Shown here piece after piece: positions 14,345 to 21,663 of a stretch of DNA of 21,943 bases. A program made the position numbers and the translations under genes. The number at the start of each line of letters is the position of its first letter. Within the stretch, counting starts at the first letter, position 1. This stretch comes from Bog-756 sp037141235 (GTDB taxonomy: Bacteria; Actinomycetota; Acidimicrobiia; Acidimicrobiales; RAAP-2): positions 1 through 21,943 of the forward strand of contig JBAXCY010000027.1 of NCBI GenBank assembly GCA_037141235.1. Direction: 5' to 3'. The notes beneath the pieces were generated by a model. That model made no database searches. It saw only the letters and a list, made by a program, of their open reading frames with translations, and was not told where the DNA came from.

Positions 14345-15307
14345 TCATGGGGCGACCTCCTGGTCGGGGGAGAGACCGCCAGCGAGGCTGGCAGCGATGA
14401 TCAGCGCCACGGCGACGACGATATCGACGGTGATGGCCAGCGCCAGGGACGACTGACGGAAGGCCAGGACGGCACCGACAGTCAGGATTCCCTGGGCTGC
14501 GATATAGGCGGCGCTGGCCGATGGGCGTGGCCAACCCCGTGCCACCAGCCGGTCGTAGGGGTGGCCCCTGTCGCCAGCCAGTACTGACTGACGTCCACGC
14601 AGCCGACGAACGATGGCGAACGCCACCTCGGCAGCCGGCAGCGCCACTAAGGCGAATGCGGCCACGCCGACGACGGTGGGGACGTCAGTTCCCCAGGACT
14701 GGGCGAGTAGAACCACCAGCGTCGTGCCGAGCAGATAGGAACCACCGTCGCCCAGGTAGATCCGGGCCGGTGGCCTGTTGAACACCAAAAAGCCGAGGAG
14801 CGCAGCGGCTAGGGCCACGGCGACGTGTCGTCCAGTGCCAACCAGGAGGACGGCGAAGCCGACGGCGGCTACCGCCACGGATCCCCCGGCAAGCATGTCG
14901 AGGCCATCCATGAGGTTGACCCCATTGATCAACAAGAGGGTGACCGCCACGATGGCAACTGCCGCAAGGCCAAGGGGGAGGTGGACCGGGCAGGTGGCAA
15001 CGACGACGGCACCTACGGCCAGCTCGCCGACGATCCGCACCAGGGGGGGAAGGTCGAACCGGTCGTCGGCGACCCCAAGCGCAGTCGCCGCCACCAGTGG
15101 GATGGCCAACGACGGCCGATCCGACAGTACGCCGACCAGCACGCCGGCCAGGACGGCCACCCCTCCCAAATAGGGGACCGCCCTGGTCTGCTCCTTCAAC
15201 TCGCCCGGCCGGTCCATGATGCCGGTGCGGGTGGCGACCGATATGGCGAGCGGAGTGAGGGCCAATGTGACCAGGAAGGCGATGAGCGCCAAGGCGAGCA
15301 GGTTCAT
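14345..15307 (-). CDS. WecA/MraY-family polyprenyl-phosphate sugar-1-phosphate transferase
   Basis: A 320-residue polytopic membrane enzyme, about ten hydrophobic segments, of the glycosyltransferase-4 (WecA/TagO/MraY) family. These enzymes move a HexNAc-1-phosphate from UDP-sugar to undecaprenyl or decaprenyl phosphate, the first membrane step of glycan assembly. Motifs in order: DRPGELKEQTRAVPYLGG (32-49), the Mg-binding GVADDRFDL (78-86), NGVNLMDGLDML (128-139), ARIYLGDGGSYLLG, and a cytoplasmic loop GDRGHPYDRLV in the position of the HxHHRL-type motif. ATG 15307 is used; upstream open frame belongs to the overlapping acetyltransferase. Overlap with that gene is ATGA (15304-15307). Likely initiator of the polymer in this locus, though a second initiator elsewhere cannot be excluded. 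Confidence 0.9.
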   Translation of the reverse strand: MNLLALALIAFLVTLALTPLAISVATRTGIMDRPGELKEQTRAVPYLGGVAVLAGVLVGVLSDRPSLAIPLVAATALGVADDRFDLPPLVRIVGELAVGAVVVATCPVHLPLGLAAVAIVAVTLLLINGVNLMDGLDMLAGGSVAVAAVGFAVLLVGTGRHVAVALAAALLGFLVFNRPPARIYLGDGGSYLLGTTLVVLLAQSWGTDVPTVVGVAAFALVALPAAEVAFAIVRRLRGRQSVLAGDRGHPYDRLVARGWPRPSASAAYIAAQGILTVGAVLAFRQSSLALAITVDIVVAVALIIAASLAGGLSPDQEVAP

Positions 15308-15990
15308 GTGGCTGGCGTTCGGGGAGCGGGGGCCGTCGATGCAGGGGATTCCTCGTCCCACTGCATGAGCACCGAGGTCGTCCCGGCATGCAGTTCGAAC
15401 TCGGGGCCGGCCACGAATCCGGCACCGGCGTACAGTCTGATGGCCCCGGTGTTGGCTGCCCCCACGACCACGTAGGCCTGGTGCCCGCCGGAGGTGATGA
15501 CCCGTTCCAGGAACGCATCGACCAGGGCCCGCCCGATGCCGTGCCCTTCGTGTTGTGGGTCAACGGCCACCGCCAGCAGCTCGGTTCCTTGACCGGTGCC
15601 GGTCCCGCCTTCAGAACCGTGTCCGAGAGTTTCGAACACCTGCCGCCAGCCTCGGACGAGTCGAGGGGCGGCCGCCAGCCCAGCCATCAATCCGTCGTGG
15701 ATCAGGAACGACTTGTAGAGCCCGCCCACGTCAGCGGAGCCAGCGATGAAGGCGATCACCTCGCCCCCGGAGTCGGTGACCAGCAGGAACGACCCCGAGG
15801 TCCGGGTCATCCGGCGGTAGAGACGGGTGAGGAAGGAAGTTCCCAGAAATGACAGGAAGCCGCCGCTGATCCGTTCGCCATGGAGTCGAGCAGCCGCTGG
15901 AGCATCCCCATCTATGCCCGTGCGGACCGTGATGCCGCGATCATCGGAGGCATCCGATCCGTGTCGACCCCGTGCCCCGTTGTCCCCCAT
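15304..15990 (-). CDS. GNAT-family N-acetyltransferase
   Basis: A 228-residue acetyltransferase of the GNAT fold. Early segment GGFLSFLGTSFLTRLYRRMTR leads into the strand GSFLLVTDSGGEVIAFIAGS. The acetyl-CoA core is ELLAVAVDPQHEGHGIGRAL, where the QHEGHGIG part corresponds to the Q/RxxGxG pyrophosphate loop, followed by VVVGAANTGAIRLYAGAGF, the usual GNAT C-terminal motif. ATG 15990 is preferred over upstream codons because AGGAGA precedes it by seven bases. It overlaps the WecA-like gene by four bases and is in operon with the sugar aminotransferase, so acetylation of a nucleotide-linked amino sugar is plausible; protein or antibiotic acetylation cannot be excluded. Confidence 0.86.
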   Translation of the reverse strand: MGDNGARGRHGSDASDDRGITVRTGIDGDAPAAARLHGERISGGFLSFLGTSFLTRLYRRMTRTSGSFLLVTDSGGEVIAFIAGSADVGGLYKSFLIHDGLMAGLAAAPRLVRGWRQVFETLGHGSEGGTGTGQGTELLAVAVDPQHEGHGIGRALVDAFLERVITSGGHQAYVVVGAANTGAIRLYAGAGFVAGPEFELHAGTTSVLMQWDEESPASTAPAPRTPAT

Positions 15991-16036
15991 CTGTCGTCTC
16001 CTCGGCACGCCCGACCCGATTCGGCGGTGGCGAAAG

Positions 16037-16050
16037 TTGCAATGCTGCAA
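16037..16050. repeat. Short inverted repeat in the GNAT/cysD divergent spacer
   Basis: TTGCA/TGCAA around ATGC, within the 123-bp region that should hold both divergent promoters. Possible protein-binding site; function unknown. Confidence 0.25.
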
Positions 16051-16090
16051 ATTGTCACTCTATGGCCATTGACCCCTTTCCGTTAACTTT

Positions 16091-16108
16091 CCCAACGGGT
16101 AAGTTGGG
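16091..16108 (+). promoter_or_regulatory. Inverted repeat overlapping the probable cysD promoter
   Basis: CCCAAC (16091-16096) and GTTGGG (16103-16108) flank GGGTAA. The candidate -10 box TAAGTT at 16100-16105 lies within the repeat and eight bases before ATG 16114. A regulator bound here would block RNA polymerase; alternatively the stem could form in the RNA if transcription starts farther upstream. A TTGACC stands at 16069-16074 but is poorly spaced from the box. Confidence 0.45.
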
Positions 16109-16113
16109 CAACT

Positions 16114-17049
16114 ATGGAAACGAGCCAGTCGGGTGCAGTTCAGGGGCAGTACCAGTTGTCCCATCTGCGGGCCATCGAAGCACAGTCGATTCACATCATC
16201 CGCGAGGTGGCCGCCGAGTTCGAGCGGCCGGTGCTGCTGTTCTCGGGCGGCAAGGACTCGGTCATCATGTTGCGACTGGCGCAGAAGGCGTTCGCCCCCG
16301 GGCGGATCCCCTTCCCGGTCATGCACATCGATACCGGGCACAACTTCCCCGAGGTGCTGGAGTTCCGCGATCGGATGGTGGCTGATCTGGGAGCCACCTT
16401 GGTGGTCGCCTCCGTACAGGAGTCGATCGACGCCGGCCGCTCGACCGAAGAGAGCGGCAGCGACCCGTCGCGCAACCGGCTCCAGACCCGCACCCTGCTC
16501 GACGCCATCACCGACCAGAAGTTCGATGCCGTCTTCGGTGGAGCCCGTCGGGACGAGGAGAAGGCCCGGGCCAAAGAGCGCGTGTACTCCTTCCGTGACG
16601 AGTTCGGACAGTGGGACCCGAAGAACCAGCGACCCGAGTTGTGGTCGCTCTACAACGGGCGACACCAGGGCGGTGAGCACATCCGGGTCTTCCCCATCTC
16701 GGACTGGACCGAACTCGACGTGTGGCAGTACATCGGCGAGGAGAACCTCGACCTGCCCACCATCTACTACTCCCACCAGCGCGAGGTATTCGTGCGTGAC
16801 GGCATGCTCATCTCTACCGGCCCCTTCGTGCATCCAAGGGCAGACGAAGAGGTATTCAAGGAAACGGTGCGCTACCGGACGGTGGGCGACATGACCTGCA
16901 CCGGAGCTGTCGAGTCCAGCGCATCCACGGTGGAGGAAATCATCATCGAGGTGGCTGCATCCCGACTGACCGAGCGCGGGGCGACCCGGGCGGATGACCG
17001 GGTGAGCGAAGCCGCAATGGAAGATCGAAAGCGCGAAGGGTACTTCTGA
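16114..17049 (+). CDS. cysD: Sulfate adenylyltransferase subunit 2
   Basis: The 311-residue catalytic subunit of heterodimeric ATP sulfurylase, which makes adenylylsulfate (APS) and pyrophosphate from ATP and sulfate with GTP hydrolysis by CysN. The PP-loop SGGKDS is at 44-49 (VLLFSGGKDSVIMLRLA), followed by FPVMHIDTGHNFPEVLEFRD, FGGARRDEEKARAKERVYSFR and IRVFPISDWTELDVWQYI, all CysD hallmarks. The end SEAAMEDRKREGYF is also the standard C-terminus. Length is normal (~300). The stop TGA overlaps the cysN start by one base (TGATG), so synthesis of the two subunits is coupled. No strong ribosome site precedes ATG 16114, consistent with a leaderless or near-leaderless mRNA. Confidence 0.96.
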   Translation: METSQSGAVQGQYQLSHLRAIEAQSIHIIREVAAEFERPVLLFSGGKDSVIMLRLAQKAFAPGRIPFPVMHIDTGHNFPEVLEFRDRMVADLGATLVVASVQESIDAGRSTEESGSDPSRNRLQTRTLLDAITDQKFDAVFGGARRDEEKARAKERVYSFRDEFGQWDPKNQRPELWSLYNGRHQGGEHIRVFPISDWTELDVWQYIGEENLDLPTIYYSHQREVFVRDGMLISTGPFVHPRADEEVFKETVRYRTVGDMTCTGAVESSASTVEEIIIEVAASRLTERGATRADDRVSEAAMEDRKREGYF

Positions 17050-18299
17050 TGGAACTTCTCCGATTTGCGACAGCCGGGTCTGTCGATGATGGCAAGAGCA
17101 CCCTCATCGGGCGCCTGCTGTACGACTCCAAGGCCATATTTGAAGATCAGCTGGAGGCCGTCGAGCGTGTGTCGGCACAGCGGGGCAACGACTACACCGA
17201 CCTGGCCCTCCTGACCGACGGCCTGCGGGCCGAGCGCGAGCAGGGCATCACCATCGATGTGGCCTATCGCTACTTCGCCACGCCGGCCCGCAAGTTCATC
17301 ATCGCCGACACCCCCGGGCACGTGCAGTACACCCGCAACATGGTGACCGGAAACTCGACGGCCGACCTGACCATGGTCTTGGTCGACGCACGGATGGGGA
17401 TCGTCGAGCAGACACGTCGCCATGCCTTCCTGGCGTCTCTCCTGCGAGTCCCTCACCTCTTGGTCTGCATCAACAAGATGGACCTGGTCGACTACGACCA
17501 GGCCGTGTTCGATCGGATCTGCGCCGAGTTCACTGCATTCGCCAGCCGGCTCGACGTGGCCGACCTGACCTTCATCCCGATCTCGGCCCTCAAGGGCGAC
17601 AACGTGGTGACTCGGTCGACCAACATGGGCTGGTACCAGGGGACCTCGCTGCTCCATCACTTGGAGACGGTGTACATCGCCTCCGACCGCAACCTGATCG
17701 ACCCCCGTATGCCGGTGCAGTGGGTGGTGCGGCCGCACGCGGCCGAGTACCACGACTACCGGGGCTATGCCGGACGCATCGATGGCGGCGTGTTCCGGCC
17801 TGGTGACGAAGTGCTGATCTTGCCGTCGGGGCTGACCACCACCATCGCCGGTATCGATACCTTCGAGGGTCCGGTCGAGGAGGCCTTCGCTCCCATGTCG
17901 GTCACCATGCGACTGGCCGACAACATCGACATCTCCCGCGGCGACATGATCTGCCGTCCGCACAACAAACCGGTGGTGGGCCAAGACCTCGAGGCCATGG
18001 TGTGCTGGATGACCGACAAGCCACTCAAGGTCGGCGACTTCATGATGCTCAAGCACACCACTCGGTGGGTGAAGGCTGTAGTGCGCGAGCTGCACTATCG
18101 CCTCGACGTGAACACGCTCCACCGCGATGAGGGAGCGACCACGCTCACCCTCAACGAGGTGGGTCGTGTGGCGCTTCGTGTGACCCAGCCGCTGTTCTAC
18201 GACCCCTACCGTCGGAACCGCCAGACCGGCTCGTTCATCCTGGCTGATGAAGGTTCCAACATCACAGCTGGGGCCGGCATGCTGCTCCGCCCTAACTGA
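17049..18299 (+). CDS. cysN: Sulfate adenylyltransferase subunit 1 (GTPase)
   Basis: The 416-residue GTPase subunit of ATP sulfurylase; GTP hydrolysis drives the unfavourable formation of APS by CysD. Translation-factor GTPase motifs are intact: G1 GSVDDGKST (10-18), EREQGITID (62-70), G3 DTPGH (87-91), and G4 NKMD (142-145). Beta-barrel domains resembling EF-Tu domains II and III follow (for example RGYAGRIDGGVFRPGDEVLILP). The chain stops at MLLRPN without an APS kinase extension, unlike the CysNC fusion known from mycobacteria; that activity is supplied by the separate gene 11 bp downstream. Confidence 0.96.
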   Translation: MELLRFATAGSVDDGKSTLIGRLLYDSKAIFEDQLEAVERVSAQRGNDYTDLALLTDGLRAEREQGITIDVAYRYFATPARKFIIADTPGHVQYTRNMVTGNSTADLTMVLVDARMGIVEQTRRHAFLASLLRVPHLLVCINKMDLVDYDQAVFDRICAEFTAFASRLDVADLTFIPISALKGDNVVTRSTNMGWYQGTSLLHHLETVYIASDRNLIDPRMPVQWVVRPHAAEYHDYRGYAGRIDGGVFRPGDEVLILPSGLTTTIAGIDTFEGPVEEAFAPMSVTMRLADNIDISRGDMICRPHNKPVVGQDLEAMVCWMTDKPLKVGDFMMLKHTTRWVKAVVRELHYRLDVNTLHRDEGATTLTLNEVGRVALRVTQPLFYDPYRRNRQTGSFILADEGSNITAGAGMLLRPN

Positions 18300-18310
18300 T
18301 CCGACTACCC

Positions 18311-18910
18311 ATGTCGTCGGCCACCAACATCACCTGGCACGAAGGAGACGTCTCGCCAGAGGCGCGGGCAGAGGTATCCGGCGGCGGGGGAGCGACGCTG
18401 TGGTTCACCGGGCTGTCCGGATCGGGCAAGTCCACCGTGGCCACCGCCGTCGAGCAGGCCTTGGTGGCCGCGGGCCGGACTGCCTATCGGCTCGATGGGG
18501 ACAACCTGCGCAGTGGGATCAACAGCGACCTCGCCTTCAGCCGTCAGGACCGGCTGGAGAACTGCCGGCGAGTGGCCGAAATAGCTCGGCTGTTTGCCGA
18601 TGCCTCGGTGGTGTCTGTGGTGGCCATCATCAGCCCCTACGCCGAGTCACGTGAGCTGGCCAGGCGCCTCCACGCTGAGGCCGGCCTGCCGTTCGTGGAG
18701 ATCTTTATGGCCACCCCGGCAGCCGAGTGCGCGGTCCGGGACCCGAAGGGCCTGTACGCCAAGGTGGCGGCGGGCACGATCGACTCGTTTACCGGGATCG
18801 ACGATCCCTACGAGGTTCCCGAGCATCCAGACCTGGCCATAGACCCGGCTACCTCGGTCGAGGATGCCGTGGCGTTGGTGCTCGAGGCACTGGAGCGCGC
18901 GGTCGGCTGA
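18311..18910 (+). CDS. cysC: Adenylylsulfate kinase
   Basis: A 199-residue APS kinase that phosphorylates the 3' hydroxyl of APS to give PAPS, the sulfuryl donor for the sulfotransferases at 6932-7891 and 8942-9844. Walker A is GLSGSGKST (34-42); then LDGDNLRSGINSDLAFSRQDR (61-81), which binds APS; AIISPYAESR (105-114); RDPKGLYAKVAAGTIDSFTG; and the lid element IDDPYEVP. These are all expected for CysC. It starts 11 bp after cysN on ATG 18311, making cysD-cysN-cysC one operon. No CysH-type reductase follows, which fits PAPS being used for sulfonation. Confidence 0.95.
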   Translation: MSSATNITWHEGDVSPEARAEVSGGGGATLWFTGLSGSGKSTVATAVEQALVAAGRTAYRLDGDNLRSGINSDLAFSRQDRLENCRRVAEIARLFADASVVSVVAIISPYAESRELARRLHAEAGLPFVEIFMATPAAECAVRDPKGLYAKVAAGTIDSFTGIDDPYEVPEHPDLAIDPATSVEDAVALVLEALERAVG

Positions 18911-18930
18911 GAACACCGGAGCGGACGGAG

Positions 18931-18936
18931 TACCGT
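18931..18936 (+). promoter_or_regulatory. Candidate -10 box (TACCGT) upstream of the methyltransferase gene
   Basis: TACCGT is followed by exactly seven bases and then ATG 18944, the same hexamer and spacing as the minus-strand site at 8837-8842. It could give this gene its own leaderless transcript only 33 bp after cysC. Confidence 0.5.
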
Positions 18937-18943
18937 TCGGCGT

Positions 18944-19651
18944 ATGAACACGATGCCCGACTTCGCCGCCCGGCTCGAAGTACTGGAGCGTGTGATCGCC
19001 GACCCGCCACATGTCCATCCAGACGCGCCCAACGGGTCGGCATGGCGGACGAGTCGGCGGTGCTACGAGTTCTTGGCCGGAGCGGTCACGCCCGGTGCGC
19101 GGACACTCGAGACCGGTGCCGGCCTGTCCACGATTCTGTTTGCCGCTTGGGGATGCGTGCACACTGCAGTGGTCCCCATTCCCGAAGAGGCCACCGTTCT
19201 GCAGGAATACTGCAAAACGCGTGGCATCAACACGGAGCACCTCTCGTTCGACCTTCGTGGGTCGGAGCAGGCCTTGCCCGAGCACTACGGCGATGGCCCG
19301 CTCGATCTCGTGATGCTGGACGGAGCCCACGCGTTCCCTCTGCCCATCATCGACTGGTTCTACGGAGCCGGTCGACTGCGCTCGGGCGGGATCGCTGTCT
19401 TCGACGACGTTCCTCTGCCCGCCGTCCGGTCCTTCCTGGACGGCTACCTTGAATTAGACCCCCGCTGGGAGCATGTCGACGGCACCAGGAAGTGGCGCGC
19501 CTACCGGAGGCTGTCGGAGGGCTCGCTGGCCGAACACGAGTCGGAACAGGCGTTCTTCCGAGGCCCATTGCCATCGGTCTCTCAACGGGCAGTCGGGCGA
19601 GTCGGGTCGATGCTGCCGAAGAGCCTGAGGCGGGTAGTCCTACCCCAGTAG
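18944..19651 (+). CDS. Class I SAM-dependent methyltransferase-like protein
   Basis: A 235-residue protein of the Methyltransf_24-like group. Motif I is RTLETGAGLSTILFA (about residues 52-66), the second strand is HTAVVPIPEEA, and the region LDLVMLDGAHAFPLPIIDWF contains the metal-proximal DGAH seen in this group. IAVFDDVPLPAVRSFLDGY follows. The glycine-rich motif ETGAGLST fits SAM binding, so activity is likely. The last ~50 residues are polar and poorly conserved. The gene follows the PAPS operon by 33 bp but seems to have its own promoter. Substrate unknown; modification of a surface glycan or lipid is inferred from neighbours only. Confidence 0.82.
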   Translation: MNTMPDFAARLEVLERVIADPPHVHPDAPNGSAWRTSRRCYEFLAGAVTPGARTLETGAGLSTILFAAWGCVHTAVVPIPEEATVLQEYCKTRGINTEHLSFDLRGSEQALPEHYGDGPLDLVMLDGAHAFPLPIIDWFYGAGRLRSGGIAVFDDVPLPAVRSFLDGYLELDPRWEHVDGTRKWRAYRRLSEGSLAEHESEQAFFRGPLPSVSQRAVGRVGSMLPKSLRRVVLPQ

Positions 19652-19692
19652 GCCGCCTACGCCGGGACCGGAGCAGTGGCGAACTAGCCCGA

Positions 19693-21120
19693 TCAGTAGT
19701 GGTTGGGCGTCGCCTCGACGATGAACTGATAGCCGAACATGGTCGGCCACAGCGTCACCAGGAAGTGATCGAGCAGGCGGACCAGATGCGCCTTGGTACC
19801 TTCCAGCCCGAGGGCGTCGAGAGGCAGGCCCACCGGCTCCATCCGGCGCACGGTGAACCCGTTGCGCTCGACCAGCTTGCGTATGCTGCGACGGGTGAAG
19901 AACCGGAGGTGGGTGGCGTCCAGGATGCCCCGCTGGTCGTAGTCGAACATGCCGAGCGTGGCCCGGCTGCGTGGGTACCAGTGGCCGATGTTCGGTACGC
20001 ACAGCATGATCGAACCTTCGGGCGTGAGTAGGTCCCGGCACTGCTTCAGCAGCTTGCCCGGCTTGCCTAGATGCTCCAGTACGTCGGCCATCAGGATCAG
20101 GTCGAACCCGGTGCCGACTTCGGGTGGGACGCCCTGGGTGAGGTCGGCCTTGTAGAACGCACTCATCCGCTCGATGGCTTGGGGGAACTCGAACATGTCC
20201 ACCCCGGTGACGTGGTGGCCCATCTCTTGGAGGCGCTCGGCCAGCAGGCCGCTCGAACAGCCCAGATCGAGGATCTTGGCCGGCGGACGGGCCGCCATCA
20301 TGGTGGAGATGCGGCCGTGGGAGCTGTCCTCGGATGGCTTGAGCTGGTACTCCTCATTGAGGGTGATCCGGCTGCCGTCGCCGAACCCGGCCTTCTGCAG
20401 CCGGTAGGCGATGACGTCCTTCGTGACATCGGCGGCGTAGCCCATACCGTCTACGTAACAGATCTCATCGCCGTAGTAGGTGGGGATCGGCACTTCGGCA
20501 ATCCGCATGCCGGCATCGTGCAGCTGAATGATGATCTGGGTGTCGAAGTTGAATCCGTCGGAGTTCTGCTCAAAGGGGATGCGCTTGAGGGCATCGACTG
20601 AGTAGGCCCGGTAACCCGAGTGGAACTCGGTGAGGTTGGTTCCCAATGCGGCGTTCTCGAACTTAGAGAGGATCCGGTTGCCCACGTACTTGTAGAGGGG
20701 CATTCCGCCCTTGCGGGCTGCACCCTTGATCATGATTCGTGAGCCGAACACGGCGTCTGCCTCGCCGTTGATCAGAGGGGCGATGAGGTCAGGCATCGAC
20801 TCGGGTGCGTACTGGCCGTCGCCGTGGAGCATGACCACAATGTCGAGACCGTGCTCGATGGCTAGGTTGTAGCCGGCCTTCTGATTTCCGCCATACCCCA
20901 GGTTCTTCGGCTGGCGAATGAGGTTGATCGGGAGGTCCGAGGTCTGCTGGTAACCGAGGCCGACCAGGTAGGTCGAGTCCTGGCTGTGGTCGTCGCTGAC
21001 CACCACCTCTTCGATGTCCCCCCGTACTTCGTCGGGGATCCGGTCGAGCGTCTTGGCCAGGGTGCTGGCGGCGTTGTAGGCCACCACCAGCACGCCGATC
21101 CGCTTCTTGGTCTTTGCCAT
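19693..21120 (-). CDS. Bifunctional GT2 glycosyltransferase / SAM methyltransferase
   Basis: A 475-residue two-domain fusion. Residues 1-245 form a dolichol-phosphate-mannose-synthase-like GT2 domain: IGVLVVAYNAAST (8-20), EEVVVSDDHSQDST (37-50), NLGYGGNQKAGYNLAIEHG (73-91), metal-binding HGDGQY (99-104), FGSR (125-128) and EFHSGYRAYS (165-174). Residues 280-475 form a class I methyltransferase with motif I ILDLGCSSGLLAERL (283-297), VTGVDMFE (304-311), FDLILMADVLEHL and FTRRSIRKLVERNGF. ATG 21120 is chosen because CGGGGGAAC lies about seven bases upstream; the frame is open to 21267 but without a site. Coupling suggests that the sugar transferred, or the lipid acceptor, is methylated by the same protein; this is inference. 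It is convergent with the methyltransferase at 18944. Confidence 0.9.
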   Translation of the reverse strand: MAKTKKRIGVLVVAYNAASTLAKTLDRIPDEVRGDIEEVVVSDDHSQDSTYLVGLGYQQTSDLPINLIRQPKNLGYGGNQKAGYNLAIEHGLDIVVMLHGDGQYAPESMPDLIAPLINGEADAVFGSRIMIKGAARKGGMPLYKYVGNRILSKFENAALGTNLTEFHSGYRAYSVDALKRIPFEQNSDGFNFDTQIIIQLHDAGMRIAEVPIPTYYGDEICYVDGMGYAADVTKDVIAYRLQKAGFGDGSRITLNEEYQLKPSEDSSHGRISTMMAARPPAKILDLGCSSGLLAERLQEMGHHVTGVDMFEFPQAIERMSAFYKADLTQGVPPEVGTGFDLILMADVLEHLGKPGKLLKQCRDLLTPEGSIMLCVPNIGHWYPRSRATLGMFDYDQRGILDATHLRFFTRRSIRKLVERNGFTVRRMEPVGLPLDALGLEGTKAHLVRLLDHFLVTLWPTMFGYQFIVEATPNHY

Positions 21121-21332
21121 CTGGCTGTTCCCCCGTGAATAGGAGCGTCCCACCCCGTTGGGCTGGACCGGATAGTCCGATCCTAGAGGTAGAACTGCTC
21201 GGGCGAAAGGGCACCGGCGGTACTGATGCCGGGCGGCGCCCCGTGAGATGCAACTTGTACTGGTCATTCATCGTCCAGATGCCTTGCCACCTTTACTCCG
21301 AGAAAATCCCACCCTGCTGCATCATCATTGGC

Positions 21333-21338
21333 TAGGGT
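21333..21338 (+). promoter_or_regulatory. Candidate -10 box (TAGGGT) for the small membrane protein
   Basis: TAGGGT is followed by seven bases and then ATG 21346, with no ribosome site between. The same hexamer is used upstream of 10787. Confidence 0.5.
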
Positions 21339-21345
21339 TTCACCT

Positions 21346-21609
21346 ATGAAGTGGTTCTGGATCATCGTCCTGATCGTTGTCGGTGTGTTCATGGCAGTGC
21401 TCGGCTTCGAGTATCTGACCGTTGGCATCGGCCATCTGCCGGCCTGGGTCCCGGGGAACGCCGCGCACAAGCGGGGTCACATGTACAAGCGGGGCTATCT
21501 GGCCATCTTCTTGGCCATCGTTTGCTTCGCCGGTGCCGGTTGGCTGATCTACAAGAACCGGCTGGCCGACAAGGCTGCCGCTGGATCGGATAGCGCCGCT
21601 AACGGCTGA
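21346..21609 (+). CDS. Small two-helix membrane protein, function unknown
   Basis: An 87-residue protein not recognised. It has one hydrophobic helix at about residues 3-20 (WFWIIVLIVVGVFMAVLGF), a 32-residue connecting loop with several His and Lys residues (HKRGHMYKRGY), a second helix at about 53-69 (LAIFLAIVCFAGAGWLIY), and a charged, Ala/Ser-rich tail. Both ends probably face the same side of the membrane. The start at 21346 fits a leaderless promoter box seven bases upstream; an in-frame GTG at 21331 is unlikely because it would overlap that box. It stands alone between two minus-strand genes, so its link to the glycan locus is only positional. Confidence 0.75.
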   Translation: MKWFWIIVLIVVGVFMAVLGFEYLTVGIGHLPAWVPGNAAHKRGHMYKRGYLAIFLAIVCFAGAGWLIYKNRLADKAAAGSDSAANG

Positions 21610-21619
21610 TTGGCGCGGT

Positions 21620-21647
21620 GGGCCGGACGATCCCGAGGGATCGGCCC
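21620..21647. terminator. Hairpin between convergent genes
   Basis: An outer stem GGGCC (21620-21624)/GGCCC (21643-21647) encloses an inner stem GATCCC (21629-21634)/GGGATC (21637-21642). It sits in the 54-bp space between the stop of the membrane protein and the stop of the minus-strand gene, so it can serve both directions. There is no T-run; the two-base inner loop means that the tip must open. Confidence 0.6.
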
Positions 21648-21663
21648 CCCTGTCGACTGGCAG

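Noticed and set aside
16872..18122. A 416-codon minus-strand frame opposite cysN
   Set aside because: cysN has intact GTPase motifs on the plus strand; the antisense product is His/Asp/Val-rich with no domain.
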